DNA of 64,000 bases, from the NCBI RefSeq assembly GCF_009910325.1, contig NZ_SUMG01000003.1:62001-126000 (forward strand). Reading direction: 5' to 3'. The DNA is from Isachenkonia alkalipeptolytica (lineage in GTDB: Bacteria; Bacillota; Clostridia; Peptostreptococcales; T1SED10-28). The stretch's first letter is position 1; the number at the start of each line of letters is the position of its first letter. Positions 50,006-58,445 of the stretch are shown here, in pieces. Below the pieces are notes generated by a model, which worked only from the letters and a program-made list of their open reading frames with translations, searched no databases and was not told where the DNA came from. Position numbers and translations under genes: made by a program.

Positions 50006-51025
50006 ATGAATCCTAAATATTATCAACCCATGGACACCAATAACTGGCAGGGAAGAATCGACAGCCGGGAAAACTTTGAAGCCTTTCGTTGGCATCAATG
50101 GATCCGGGCCCTGGATCTTCGAAACACGGAGTTAACCCCTTTTACCGGCACCGCCTTTGCTTTTTTGGGATTTCAAAGCGATGAGGGGATTCGAAGAAAC
50201 AAAGGACGCCTGGGAGCAAGGAAGGGTCCCGAAAGCATTCGAAGACAGCTGTCCAACCTGCCCTGCTATTTTAAAAAGGAGGTACAGCTCTTGGACGCCG
50301 GCGATGTGGTATGCGTCGACGGGGACCTGGAAAAAAGTCAGCAGGTCCTGGCTCAGGCGGTGGAACGTCTCCTCACCTTAAACCTGTTTCCCATTGTCCT
50401 CGGGGGTGGTCATGAAGTGGCCTTCGGTCATTATATGGGGATTGAACGCTACTTTCGAACCATCGGAAAAAAGAATCCCGGAATATTTAATATCGATGCC
50501 CATTTTGATATCCGTCCCTATCCCGAAGGGGGAAGTTCCGGTTCCATGTTTCGACAAATCGCCGACTATTGTAAAGAGACGGATCAGGAATTTCCCTACT
50601 TTGTGGCGGGGATCCAAAAGCAAAGCAACACCATCGATCTCTTTAAAAAGGCCGAGGAGTTAAACATCCGCCACATCCTGGGCAAGGATCTGATCGAGAG
50701 CAAGCAGGAAAAGACGAAACAACAAATCGATGACTTTATTCGGGAACAAAACCATATTTACCTTACCCTGTGCGCCGACGCTTTTTCCACCGCCTTTGCC
50801 CCGGGGGTCAGTGCCGCTCAGCCCCTGGGTGTGGACCCGGAAATTGCGATCAAAATCATCAAACAGCTGATCCGGTCGAAAAAAGTGATCAGCTTTGACA
50901 TTGGAGAAGTCTCTCCCCGCTATGACTCTGACGACATTACCGCAAGCCTGGCAAAAACCCTGATTTTCACCGTGGTGAATATGCACTGTTTAAACGAGGA
51001 TCTGCTAATCGATATCGATGTATAA
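50006..51025 (+). CDS. Arginase/agmatinase-superfamily hydrolase, formimidoylglutamase (HutG)-like
   Basis: 339 aa. Ureohydrolase metal motifs: VLGGGHEVAFGH (H136), FNIDAHFDIRP (D164, H166, D168) and CADAFSTAFAPGVSAAQP, where arginases usually have D-x-D. C256 replaces the first of those aspartates and D258 is kept. GGGHE and APGVSA point to formimidoylglutamase, which hydrolyses formimino-glutamate in histidine breakdown. No other hut gene is near, so the role is not certain. GAAGGAGGAG precedes the ATG. A palindromic hairpin follows the stop. Confidence 0.78.
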   Translation: MNPKYYQPMDTNNWQGRIDSRENFEAFRWHQWIRALDLRNTELTPFTGTAFAFLGFQSDEGIRRNKGRLGARKGPESIRRQLSNLPCYFKKEVQLLDAGDVVCVDGDLEKSQQVLAQAVERLLTLNLFPIVLGGGHEVAFGHYMGIERYFRTIGKKNPGIFNIDAHFDIRPYPEGGSSGSMFRQIADYCKETDQEFPYFVAGIQKQSNTIDLFKKAEELNIRHILGKDLIESKQEKTKQQIDDFIREQNHIYLTLCADAFSTAFAPGVSAAQPLGVDPEIAIKIIKQLIRSKKVISFDIGEVSPRYDSDDITASLAKTLIFTVVNMHCLNEDLLIDIDV

Positions 51026-51029
51026 GCGT

Positions 51030-51054
51030 AAGGGCCCTTTACACAAGGGCCCTT
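51030..51054 (+). terminator. Hairpin after the HutG-like gene
   Basis: AAGGGCCCTT (51030-51039), TACAC loop, AAGGGCCCTT (51045-51054): a 10-bp stem whose arms are each self-palindromic. The tail is only TAAAAT, so termination may be weak. Confidence 0.6.
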
Positions 51055-51199
51055 TAAAATCGCTGAAATAGTGGATGTATTCTGAATAAATCAACCTTTC
51101 CTTTCGTATGGTATTTCTAAGGGAACTATGTTAGAATTCAAAGTGATGGAAACCGCAATTATATTATTAATTACGAATATTTAAGAAAGAAGGGACGAA

Positions 51200-51865
51200 A
51201 TGGACAAGTTTAGACATTTGTTGGTCAGAGGTGCAAATCATGTGGAGATCATTTTAGCGTTTTTGCTCACCATCGGTATGATTGTGGGGCTATTTACTGT
51301 GGTTCGCTACATCGTCACGATTCCTACATTGGATATGAATAATACCTATGATTTTGTACAGCAGTTTTTAAGTATGGCCTTATTATTAGTTATCGGCATT
51401 GAGCTGGTATTGATGCTCCTATCCCACTCCTCCGTGGCGGTATTGGATTTGATTTTGTTTGCCACGGCGCGAAAGATGCTGGTTTACAGTGACACCATGA
51501 TCGATATTTTACTGGCCACCGCAGCCATTGCCATTGTTTTTGCCATCAAAAAATATCTGGTCAGCTCGAAGTACATGCTCCGGGATGGAAAAATTTTATC
51601 CGCAGCATCGCCGATTAAAAACATCAACTTTGATATTGATACCAATATTCCCGAGAACAAAGCGAATACCATCGGCGGTCTTTTATGCCGGCTGTCCGAG
51701 GATGAGTGCAAGCCCATCGAACCCGGTGCGGAGTTTACCATCGGAGATATTAAGCTGAAGATCGTGACCATGAAGGACGGTTTGATTGAGGACGTAGAGA
51801 TCCAGGAAATCAGCAATCAGAAGAAAAAAAACACGAAGGCACTCTACGGACATAAAGCTCAATAA
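51200..51865 (+). CDS. PsiE-like four-helix membrane protein fused to a CorC_HlyC domain
   Basis: 221 aa. Residues about 15-125 form four membrane helices (ILAFLLTIGMIVGLFTVV; FLSMALLLVIGIELVLMLL; VLDLILFATARKMLVY; IDILLATAAIAIVFAI) like the PsiE/YjbA phosphate-starvation family. The cytosolic tail (about 140-205), with NTIGGLLCRLSEDECKPIEPG and FTIGDIKLKIVTMKDGLIEDVEI, matches the transporter-associated CorC_HlyC domain usually found at the end of CNNM/CorC ion transporters. The CBS pair normally between them is missing. It may be a small regulated channel or transporter subunit; function unknown. No clear promoter. It lies just before tRNA-Thr. Confidence 0.75.
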   Translation: MDKFRHLLVRGANHVEIILAFLLTIGMIVGLFTVVRYIVTIPTLDMNNTYDFVQQFLSMALLLVIGIELVLMLLSHSSVAVLDLILFATARKMLVYSDTMIDILLATAAIAIVFAIKKYLVSSKYMLRDGKILSAASPIKNINFDIDTNIPENKANTIGGLLCRLSEDECKPIEPGAEFTIGDIKLKIVTMKDGLIEDVEIQEISNQKKKNTKALYGHKAQ

Positions 51866-51896
51866 AAAAGTTATCTAAAAAAATAAAGAAAAACGG

Positions 51897-51925
51897 TTTA
51901 CAAGCATCGGTTTCTGTTGTATAAT
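51897..51925 (+). promoter_or_regulatory. tRNA-Thr promoter
   Basis: TTTACA (51897-51902), 17 bases, TATAAT (51920-51925); 21 bases before the mature tRNA 5' end. Confidence 0.82.
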
Positions 51926-51946
51926 AAATTTTGTTGTCAGCAACGG

Positions 51947-52021
51947 GCTGATGTGGCTCAGAGGTAGAGCACCTCCTTGGTAAGGAGGAGGTCGGCGGTT
52001 CGATTCCGCTCATCAGCTCCA
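51947..52021 (+). tRNA. tRNA-Thr (anticodon GGT)
   Basis: Full cloverleaf, 75 nt including an encoded CCA. Acceptor GCTGATG pairs perfectly with CATCAGC; D-arm GCTC/GAGC; anticodon stem CCTCC/GGAGG with loop TTGGTAA, so the anticodon is GGT (reads ACC and ACT); T-arm GGCGG-TTCGATT-CCGCT, whose last pair is G-T. The discriminator base is T. It is a lone tRNA with its own promoter. Confidence 0.97.
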
Positions 52022-52175
52022 TTAATTAAAATTCAACGCAGGGCATTTAAGTTACTGTTATACTTGGATGTCTTGCTTTTTCTTTGCCCTAAAATAAATG
52101 TGAAAATTCTGTTTATTACCCCTCGCCGCCGGGTATTTTATGAATAGTAAAAGTGTATAAGAATCTGTGAAAGAC

Positions 52176-52217
52176 AAAAACTTAGGGGACCTAAACAGCA
52201 AGGTTTTCTAAGTTTTT
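52176..52217 (+). terminator. Long hairpin with T-run before the GGDEF gene (terminator or leader structure)
   Basis: AAAAACTTAG (52176-52185) pairs with CTAAGTTTTT (52208-52217). Inside it GGG pairs with TTT by wobble, and ACCT (52189-52192) pairs with AGGT (52201-52204), giving 17 continuous pairs around an 8-base loop. The stem ends in TTTTTC. It lies 155 bases after the tRNA and 37 bases before the next start codon. I saw no match to the c-di-GMP riboswitch core. Confidence 0.6.
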
Positions 52218-52254
52218 CATCTGTAAACACGAAAAATCCCCGGGAGGTGATGAT

Positions 52255-53508
52255 ATGAAGGAACGTTTACTGGTTGTGGAGGATGATGCGATCAATCGCG
52301 ATTTACTGAAACATATATTACAATCCTGGGGATATGAGATACTGATCGCGGTCTGTGGTCGGGAAGCCCTGGAAATTGCCGGAAAAAGCCGGCCGAACTT
52401 GATTCTTCTAGACATTCGGTTGCCGGATATCAGCGGATTTGATGTTTTTCGGCAGTTAAAGTCCCAAAGAGAAACCCGACACATTCCCGTAATCTTTACA
52501 ACGGCAGTGACGGAAAGGAAAAGTCGAATCGAGGGATTATCCCTGGGCGCCGCGGACTTTATTTCCAAACCCTTTTACAAAGAGGAGATCCTACTGCGTA
52601 TCAAAAACCAGCTGAAGCTCAAGGCCGCAGAAAAAGAGTTGAAAGATACCATCGAAAGTCAACGGCTGTTGCTGGATCATATCGAACCGATGGTATGGTA
52701 TATGAAAGATCCCGTGACCCTGGAGAAAGTGAACCGAAGTTTTGCGGATTTTTTCCAGCGAAGCAAAGAAGTCTTTGAACATACCTCCCTGGAGAAATTT
52801 TTGTCCCCGGAAGAACTGGCCGAGTGCAAAGAAAAAAATAAAAAGGTCTTTGACGGGAAAGTCAAAGCCCGGCATCGGCACATATACACCGACGGATTCG
52901 GTGAAAAGCGGCTGTTAGCCGTTACTAAAGTCCCGAAGGTCAATGACCGGGGAGAGGTGGAGTTTCTTATCTGCTCGGCGGAGGACATTACGGAGCGGAA
53001 CCGAAAAGAGGAGCGCATCCGGTATCTTACCTTTCATGATCCCTTGACGGGCCTCTATAATCGAACCTACTATGAAGAAGAGTTGAATCGATTGGATGTA
53101 AAAAGGAACCTTCCCTTTAGTATGATCTCCTGTGATGTGAACGGTCTTAAACACGTAAATGATGAACGGGGTCATCAAACCGGGGATCGGCTGTTAGTGG
53201 AGGTGGCCAATATTTTACGGGAGGCTACCCGAGAGGTGGATATTGTGGCCCGCTGGGGGGGAGATGAGTTTGTAATTCTCCTGCCGAATACCACAAAGGA
53301 GGATGTCGTCCAAATTCGGGCTCGGATCGAAACCCTGATGAAGGACAGAGCCGTAGATTCCATCCCCGTGAGCATTGCCCTGGGCGTTGCTACAAAAGAA
53401 AGAGAAGAGGAGCGGATCGAAGATATCTTTAAAATCGCCGAGGACCGGATGTATGAGAATAAAGAGGATACCAGGGATCAACGGCCCGATATTCATTGTA
53501 ATTGTTGA
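52255..53508 (+). CDS. Response regulator with PAS and GGDEF domains (diguanylate cyclase)
   Basis: 417 aa, cytosolic. Receiver (about 1-120; D53 in LILLDIRLPDISGF, switch T in IFTTAVTE, K in FISKPFYKEE). PAS-like sensor (about 138-255: DHIEPMVWYMKD; ICSAEDITERNRKEE). GGDEF domain (about 260-405) with FHDPLTGLYNRTYYEEEL, an intact active loop ARWGGDEFVILLP and an RxxD inhibitory site (REVD) five residues before it. It therefore should make c-di-GMP with product inhibition. GGGAGGTGATGAT precedes the ATG. The next gene is a paralogue with the same layout plus HD-GYP. Confidence 0.93.
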   Translation: MKERLLVVEDDAINRDLLKHILQSWGYEILIAVCGREALEIAGKSRPNLILLDIRLPDISGFDVFRQLKSQRETRHIPVIFTTAVTERKSRIEGLSLGAADFISKPFYKEEILLRIKNQLKLKAAEKELKDTIESQRLLLDHIEPMVWYMKDPVTLEKVNRSFADFFQRSKEVFEHTSLEKFLSPEELAECKEKNKKVFDGKVKARHRHIYTDGFGEKRLLAVTKVPKVNDRGEVEFLICSAEDITERNRKEERIRYLTFHDPLTGLYNRTYYEEELNRLDVKRNLPFSMISCDVNGLKHVNDERGHQTGDRLLVEVANILREATREVDIVARWGGDEFVILLPNTTKEDVVQIRARIETLMKDRAVDSIPVSIALGVATKEREEERIEDIFKIAEDRMYENKEDTRDQRPDIHCNC

Positions 53509-53512
53509 TAAG

Positions 53513-53544
53513 AAGAGGTTCTGCAAATTAAGAACCTTCTTTTT
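53513..53544 (+). terminator. Intrinsic terminator between the two c-di-GMP genes
   Basis: Stem AGGTTCT (53516-53522) / AGAACCT (53531-53537) with flanking AAG/CTT pairs across a bulge, then TTTTT. It lets the two paralogues be transcribed separately. Confidence 0.8.
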
Positions 53545-53651
53545 ATGCCCGGATTAAAAAACTGTCGAAACCTGTCGAATTGATTTTTTTGTGGTATACT
53601 TATTATGTGATGGATCAATCTTTTGTCCTGTACATAGAAAGGAAGAAGTAT

Positions 53652-55505
53652 ATGAAACAACAAATATTAGTAGTGGATGATAATAAAATCAATGTGAAAC
53701 TGCTAGAGAACATGCTGAGTCCCGAGGGCCCGGCAATTGTAACGGCTTTTTCCGGAAAAGAAGCCCTGGAAATGGCAAAAACGGAGTTGCCGGATGTCAT
53801 TCTACTAGATATTATGATGCCGGATATCGACGGTTATGAAGTCCTTCGACGGTTAAAATCCAAGGAGGGAACCAAGGATATTCCCGTGATAATCATCACC
53901 GCCCTGTCCTCGAAGGAAGACCGGATCAAAGGCCTGAAGCTGGGAGCCACGGATTTTATCTTAAAGCCCTTTTCCAAAGAAGAGGTTGTACTCCGGGTAA
54001 AAAACTGTCTCAGCCTGCTTGAAACCCAGAAAGCCTTAAGGCGAACCCTGGACAGTCAAACCTTACTGCTGGACCATATCGATCCCATGGTATGGTATTT
54101 GGAGGATGAGAAAACCCTGGGAAAAATCAACCAAAGTTTCGCCACTTTTTTTTATCGGACCAAGGAAGAAGTGGAGAACACCTCCCTGGAAGTTCTTTTA
54201 TCCAAAGAGGAGTACCAAATGGTGATCGACAGTAACACCAGGGTATTTCAATCCACCTGCAAAACCCGGGAAAACCACGAAATTACCAACGGTTTCGGGG
54301 ATAAAAGAATGCTTGGGGTAACAAAAACTCCGAAGATAAGTGCTAGCGGAGGGGTGGAATACGTGATCTGCTCCGCCGAGGACATCACCGAGCAAAATAA
54401 AAAGGCGAAGAAAATGAAACACCTGACCTTCCACGACGCCTTAACCAACCTTTACAACCGGGCCTATTACGAGGAGGAGCTGAAGCGTCTCGATGTGAAG
54501 CGAAACCTTCCCTTAAGCGTGATCACCCTTGACGTGAACGGCCTAAAGCTGGCCAACGATATTTTCGGGCACCACACCGGGGACCAACTGTTGTTGGCGG
54601 CGGCCACGGTGCTTCGGGAGGCCACCCGGGAAGATGACATCATCGCCCGGTGGGGCGGGGACGAGTTTGTGGCCCTGCTGCCGGCGACCACAAAAGAGGA
54701 CGCCCAAGGCATCGCCCGGCGGATCGCGGAGCTGACAGAAAAGCATAGCGTGGGACTGATTCCCTTAAGCCTTGCCACCGGCGTGGCCACAAAGGAACGT
54801 TCTATACAGGAAGCCCAAGACATCTTTAAGCGGGCCGAGGACCGGATGTATCGGAACAAAACCCACGTCAAGGATGATGAGGACAATCTGATGCTGCAGC
54901 GCTTTTTATTGAAGTTCTACGGCATTGAATACAAAGACATGCAGCACAGCCCGGAACTGTTAGAAGCCGGGAAGTTACTGGGGGAAGCCCTGGAACTGGA
55001 TCAGCCGGAACAAAAGCGCCTGGAGCTGCTGATTAAGTATCATGACATTGGAAAAATCGCCCTGCCCGGAGAGGTGCTGAATAAAAACAAAGAACTGACG
55101 GAAGCAGAATGGGAGCAATACAAAAACCATGTGGAGGTCGGATACCGGATTGCCAACTCTTTTAAGGGCATCGGATCCATTGCGGAAGAAATCCTTCATC
55201 ACCATGAACACTTTGACGGCAAGGGTTTTCCGGGAAAACTTCAGGGAAAGGAAATTCCCTACCTTGCAAGGGTCCTGGGGGTCCTGGATTTTTACGACGG
55301 TCTTCGGTGCAGAATCTACTATCCCTTAGAGAAGGACCGCTACTTTAAGGAAGGGCTTTCCTCTGAAAGGGCCGCCGCAGAGTTGCAACAACGAAGTGGC
55401 ACCCATTTTGACCCGACAATTGTCCGAGTGTTTCTAGAGCAGGTGGTGCCGGAGTTGAAAGGATCATTGAAAAATCGGGGATTATCCGAAAGAGTAATGC
55501 AGTAA
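53652..55505 (+). CDS. Response regulator with PAS, GGDEF and HD-GYP domains
   Basis: 617 aa. Same order as the upstream gene: receiver (D53 in VILLDIMMPDIDGY), PAS (DHIDPMVWYLEDEKTLGK), GGDEF with REDD I-site and ARWGGDEFVALLP, then an HD-GYP phosphodiesterase domain (about 425-600): IKYHDIGKIALPGEVL, KNHVEVGYRI and HHHEHFDGKGFPGKLQG. The metal ligands are kept; GYP reads GFP and the R of HHERxDG is H. It could both make and break c-di-GMP. The frame is open 24 codons upstream, but AGAAAGGAAG before the ATG at 53652 and the receiver start fix it. Likely arose by duplication with domain gain or loss. Confidence 0.93.
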   Translation: MKQQILVVDDNKINVKLLENMLSPEGPAIVTAFSGKEALEMAKTELPDVILLDIMMPDIDGYEVLRRLKSKEGTKDIPVIIITALSSKEDRIKGLKLGATDFILKPFSKEEVVLRVKNCLSLLETQKALRRTLDSQTLLLDHIDPMVWYLEDEKTLGKINQSFATFFYRTKEEVENTSLEVLLSKEEYQMVIDSNTRVFQSTCKTRENHEITNGFGDKRMLGVTKTPKISASGGVEYVICSAEDITEQNKKAKKMKHLTFHDALTNLYNRAYYEEELKRLDVKRNLPLSVITLDVNGLKLANDIFGHHTGDQLLLAAATVLREATREDDIIARWGGDEFVALLPATTKEDAQGIARRIAELTEKHSVGLIPLSLATGVATKERSIQEAQDIFKRAEDRMYRNKTHVKDDEDNLMLQRFLLKFYGIEYKDMQHSPELLEAGKLLGEALELDQPEQKRLELLIKYHDIGKIALPGEVLNKNKELTEAEWEQYKNHVEVGYRIANSFKGIGSIAEEILHHHEHFDGKGFPGKLQGKEIPYLARVLGVLDFYDGLRCRIYYPLEKDRYFKEGLSSERAAAELQQRSGTHFDPTIVRVFLEQVVPELKGSLKNRGLSERVMQ

Positions 55506-55510
55506 CATTT

Positions 55511-55549
55511 ATCCGCTGAAAAAGGGCAGCCCTTTTTCGGCGGATTTTT
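55511..55549 (+). terminator. Intrinsic terminator after the GGDEF/HD-GYP gene
   Basis: A 16-bp stem (ATCCGCTGAAAAAGGG / CCCTTTTTCGGCGGAT, one T-G pair) with a CAG loop and TTTTT. Confidence 0.95.
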
Positions 55550-55595
55550 AGGTTGCGGCAGTAGGTATGTTTTTGAAGGGGCAGCAATAATGTTT

Positions 55596-55625
55596 TTGAG
55601 TGAACCCAATTATTTGTGGTATGAT
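55596..55625 (+). promoter_or_regulatory. Putative promoter of the MalT-like regulator
   Basis: TTGAGT (55596-55601), 18 bases, TATGAT (55620-55625). Confidence 0.5.
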
Positions 55626-55670
55626 AAAATAAATGACAAAATATTCACTTAATATAAAGGAGGAAGCCCC

Positions 55671-58415
55671 ATGGACCGTAAAACCATGATTTTGGAACGG
55701 AAAATTGCACCGCCGCCGATGCCTTCCAACATCATTTCGAGAACCGGACTCTTAAGGGAATTCAATGAGAAGATAGGTAGCGCGGCCCCTTATCCTCAAA
55801 TTATTTTAATCACTTCCCCCGCAGGATATGGAAAGACCACCTTCGCCGGACAGTGGATCGCCGCCGGAAAAGAGCCCGGGGTGTGGTTCAACATCGACGA
55901 AAACGACAATGATCTTCACCGGTTTTTTACCTATGTAATCCACGCCCTAAGAAAAGAGCATCCCGACCTCGGCAAAGGAAGTCTGGATATGCTCAGCCGC
56001 TATAATGCCTTAGCAGAGGGGAGCCTCACCATCGAAGGAATCCTCACCCCCCTGATGAATGAGCTCTACGACTTACAAGAGCCTCTTTACCTCCTGTTGG
56101 ATCATTACCACCATATTACGGATCCCGGCATCCATAAAGCCATGTATTTTTTCCTCGAAAATCTTCCGGAAAATGTTACCCCTGTAATCCTCAGTCGAAA
56201 AGAGCCTCCCTGGCCTCTTCATCAGTGGCGATCCAAAGGAGGGCTTTTGGAAATTACCGAAGACGGCCTCGCCTTTTCCTTAGAGGAGACAAAAACCTAT
56301 CTGAGAGAAAAAGCAGGGCTTTTAATAGCCTCGGAAGATATTAACGCCCTGCAGGAAAAAACCGAAGGATGGGTTACGGCCCTGCAGCTGATTACGGGAT
56401 CTTTTGGACAGTCCCCGGATATTGGGGAACTCATCCGGGCCCTCTCGGGAGATCATCAGCAAATTCTACGTTACCTTACCGAGGAGGCCCTGAATCGTCA
56501 GCCGGAGAAAATCCGGGAATTTTTGTTGGATACCGGGGGACTTTCCCGTTTTTCCCCGGAATTCTGCAACGTCCTGCTAGGCAGGGAGGACAGTGAAGAA
56601 ATTATTCGGTTCCTTCTAAAGGGAAACCTTTTTATCGTAGCCCTGGACACCGGGGGAAAATGGTTTCGCTACCACTCCTTGTTTCAGGAAATTCTTACCC
56701 GTCACCAAAGCCGGGAGCAGCGAATGCCCACGAGGGAATTATACCGAAGGGCGGGAAAATGGTTTGAAGAGGAAGGGGACCCGGCGGAAGCCATTCGAGC
56801 CTACTTAAAGGGAAAAGACTACTCAGAAGTAGGGGAGATTCTGGACTATAAGATTGATCATCTTTGGGAGACGGAAGGCTTTAAACAGATCCTGCAATGG
56901 ATGGAGCAGCTGCCGGAGGAAGTGCGGAATCAGTCTCTTCGCCTTACCGTGTACTCCGGCTATATGTATCTGTTAATCGGGAACCTTGAGGCGACCATGA
57001 AGTGTTTTGCCACCGCAGAAAAAATTGACGACCCGAGTGACATGGAAGCCTTGGGAATTCTTGAAACCCTTCGAACCACCTTTCATCTTGTTAACGGCAG
57101 CATGGAAGAAGGGTTCCAAAGTGCCCGAAAAGCCCTTCAAGTCCTTCCGGACAGTTCCTACTTTTGGAAAATATCCGCATCCATCGTCTATGGAGATGTA
57201 AAAACCTTCAGCGGCGATCTGATCGGTGCCTATGAAGTCTTCCAAGACGCCTATCGCCTAAGCCGACGGGCAGGCAATGCTCTTAGCACCGTTTCTGCGG
57301 CCATGAATATCCTGAAAGTTCTCTGGATGAGAGGAGAGCTTCATGAAGCGAGACGCTTTGCGGAAGAAACTTTGAAAATCGCCAAAGAGGAAGGCTATGC
57401 CAACCTCCCGAGGATGGGAGTGGTATGGGTGTTTTTAGGGGAGCTTCTCCGGGAGAAGGGAGATTTTGAAGAAGGGGAACGGTGTGCTAACCGCGGCCTT
57501 TCCCTGTGTGAACCGGAAAAAATGCTCTACGGGATGTGCTGTATTTTTAGAAGCGCCCTCAGTCTTTCACGGAAGGATTATGATGCAGGGCTGGAATATT
57601 TGGGACGGTTGGAGGAGATGAACCGGGAGACAGTGCTTCCGGTACTGATTATTCATTTGATGAATTCCTGGAAAAGCCGGCTCCTGATGGAGAAGGGAGA
57701 GATCGACCGGGCCCGTGAGCTGATGAATGAAGTGGACAGGGATGATCTGACTACCATTTTCTTTCCCTGCAGTCCACCGGTTATGAATGCCCGGCTTCTG
57801 CTGATGGAACAGAAAACGGAGCAGGGCCGGGAGGCTGTTCAGTTCTTGGAAAATCTCCCCCAGTTTGATGTATCCAGAAGACTGATGATCGAGCTACTAT
57901 TGATGAAAGCCCATTTAGAGGAACTGTCCCGAGAACCTGAAAAAGCTGAGACCCTCGTAGTTAAGGCCCTGAAAGTCGGGAAAGGGTATGGGTTTTATCA
58001 GATATTCCCTGATGAAGGAGGGCCGATAAAAACGGTATTTGAACGGCTCCTTACCCGTGAAAGCACCGGAGCCGATGCAAGTTATCCCGTCTTAAAAGAG
58101 GATACCGGTCTTTTGCAGTACCTTCAAAGAATTGCTGAGGCCATGGGAATCGTTCCTTCCCGTGAAAAAAGCCCTGAAAGTTTAAGCCCCGACGCTTCCC
58201 ATCCCCCCTATGAGGAACTGGTGGAGGGGCTGACCGATCGGGAACTGGAAATTTTACGAAGCATCAGCCGGGGACTTTCCAATGTGGAGATCTCCAACAC
58301 CATGCATCTTTCCATCCATACGGTAAAATGGCATAATAAAAACATTTTCGGAAAGCTCGGTGTGAACAACCGCACCCAGGCAGTGGCCCGGGGGCGGGAG
58401 CTCAAGCTGATTTAG
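55671..58415 (+). CDS. MalT-like LuxR-family ATP-dependent transcriptional regulator (STAND)
   Basis: 914 aa. Signal-transduction ATPase: Walker A SPAGYGKTTFAGQW (about 49-62), Walker B-like LYLLLDHYHHITDP (about 142), then winged-helix and arm regions (EKTEGWVTALQLI). A long helical TPR-like sensor follows (about 350-800). A C-terminal LuxR helix-turn-helix ends the protein (LTDRELEILRSISRGLSNVE, SIHTVKWHNKNIFGKLG). E. coli MalT binds maltotriose; here the inducer is unknown. AAGGAGGAAGCCCC precedes the ATG. The convergent ABC exporter operon ends 30 bases downstream, and an operator-like palindrome precedes that operon. Regulation of neighbours is possible but not shown. Confidence 0.92.
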   Translation: MDRKTMILERKIAPPPMPSNIISRTGLLREFNEKIGSAAPYPQIILITSPAGYGKTTFAGQWIAAGKEPGVWFNIDENDNDLHRFFTYVIHALRKEHPDLGKGSLDMLSRYNALAEGSLTIEGILTPLMNELYDLQEPLYLLLDHYHHITDPGIHKAMYFFLENLPENVTPVILSRKEPPWPLHQWRSKGGLLEITEDGLAFSLEETKTYLREKAGLLIASEDINALQEKTEGWVTALQLITGSFGQSPDIGELIRALSGDHQQILRYLTEEALNRQPEKIREFLLDTGGLSRFSPEFCNVLLGREDSEEIIRFLLKGNLFIVALDTGGKWFRYHSLFQEILTRHQSREQRMPTRELYRRAGKWFEEEGDPAEAIRAYLKGKDYSEVGEILDYKIDHLWETEGFKQILQWMEQLPEEVRNQSLRLTVYSGYMYLLIGNLEATMKCFATAEKIDDPSDMEALGILETLRTTFHLVNGSMEEGFQSARKALQVLPDSSYFWKISASIVYGDVKTFSGDLIGAYEVFQDAYRLSRRAGNALSTVSAAMNILKVLWMRGELHEARRFAEETLKIAKEEGYANLPRMGVVWVFLGELLREKGDFEEGERCANRGLSLCEPEKMLYGMCCIFRSALSLSRKDYDAGLEYLGRLEEMNRETVLPVLIIHLMNSWKSRLLMEKGEIDRARELMNEVDRDDLTTIFFPCSPPVMNARLLLMEQKTEQGREAVQFLENLPQFDVSRRLMIELLLMKAHLEELSREPEKAETLVVKALKVGKGYGFYQIFPDEGGPIKTVFERLLTRESTGADASYPVLKEDTGLLQYLQRIAEAMGIVPSREKSPESLSPDASHPPYEELVEGLTDRELEILRSISRGLSNVEISNTMHLSIHTVKWHNKNIFGKLGVNNRTQAVARGRELKLI

Positions 58416-58445
58416 AGTTTCTTTATTACGCTTTACGCCGTTCAT

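Noticed and set aside
52139-52159. Six-codon frame MNSKSV before the hairpin at 52176
   Set aside because: No Shine-Dalgarno sequence precedes it, unlike the MSQTLL frame at 20165, so translation is unlikely.
52022-52254. c-di-GMP riboswitch before the GGDEF genes
   Set aside because: I looked for the conserved GEMM-type core and tetraloop-receptor pattern and found neither; only the long hairpin is present.
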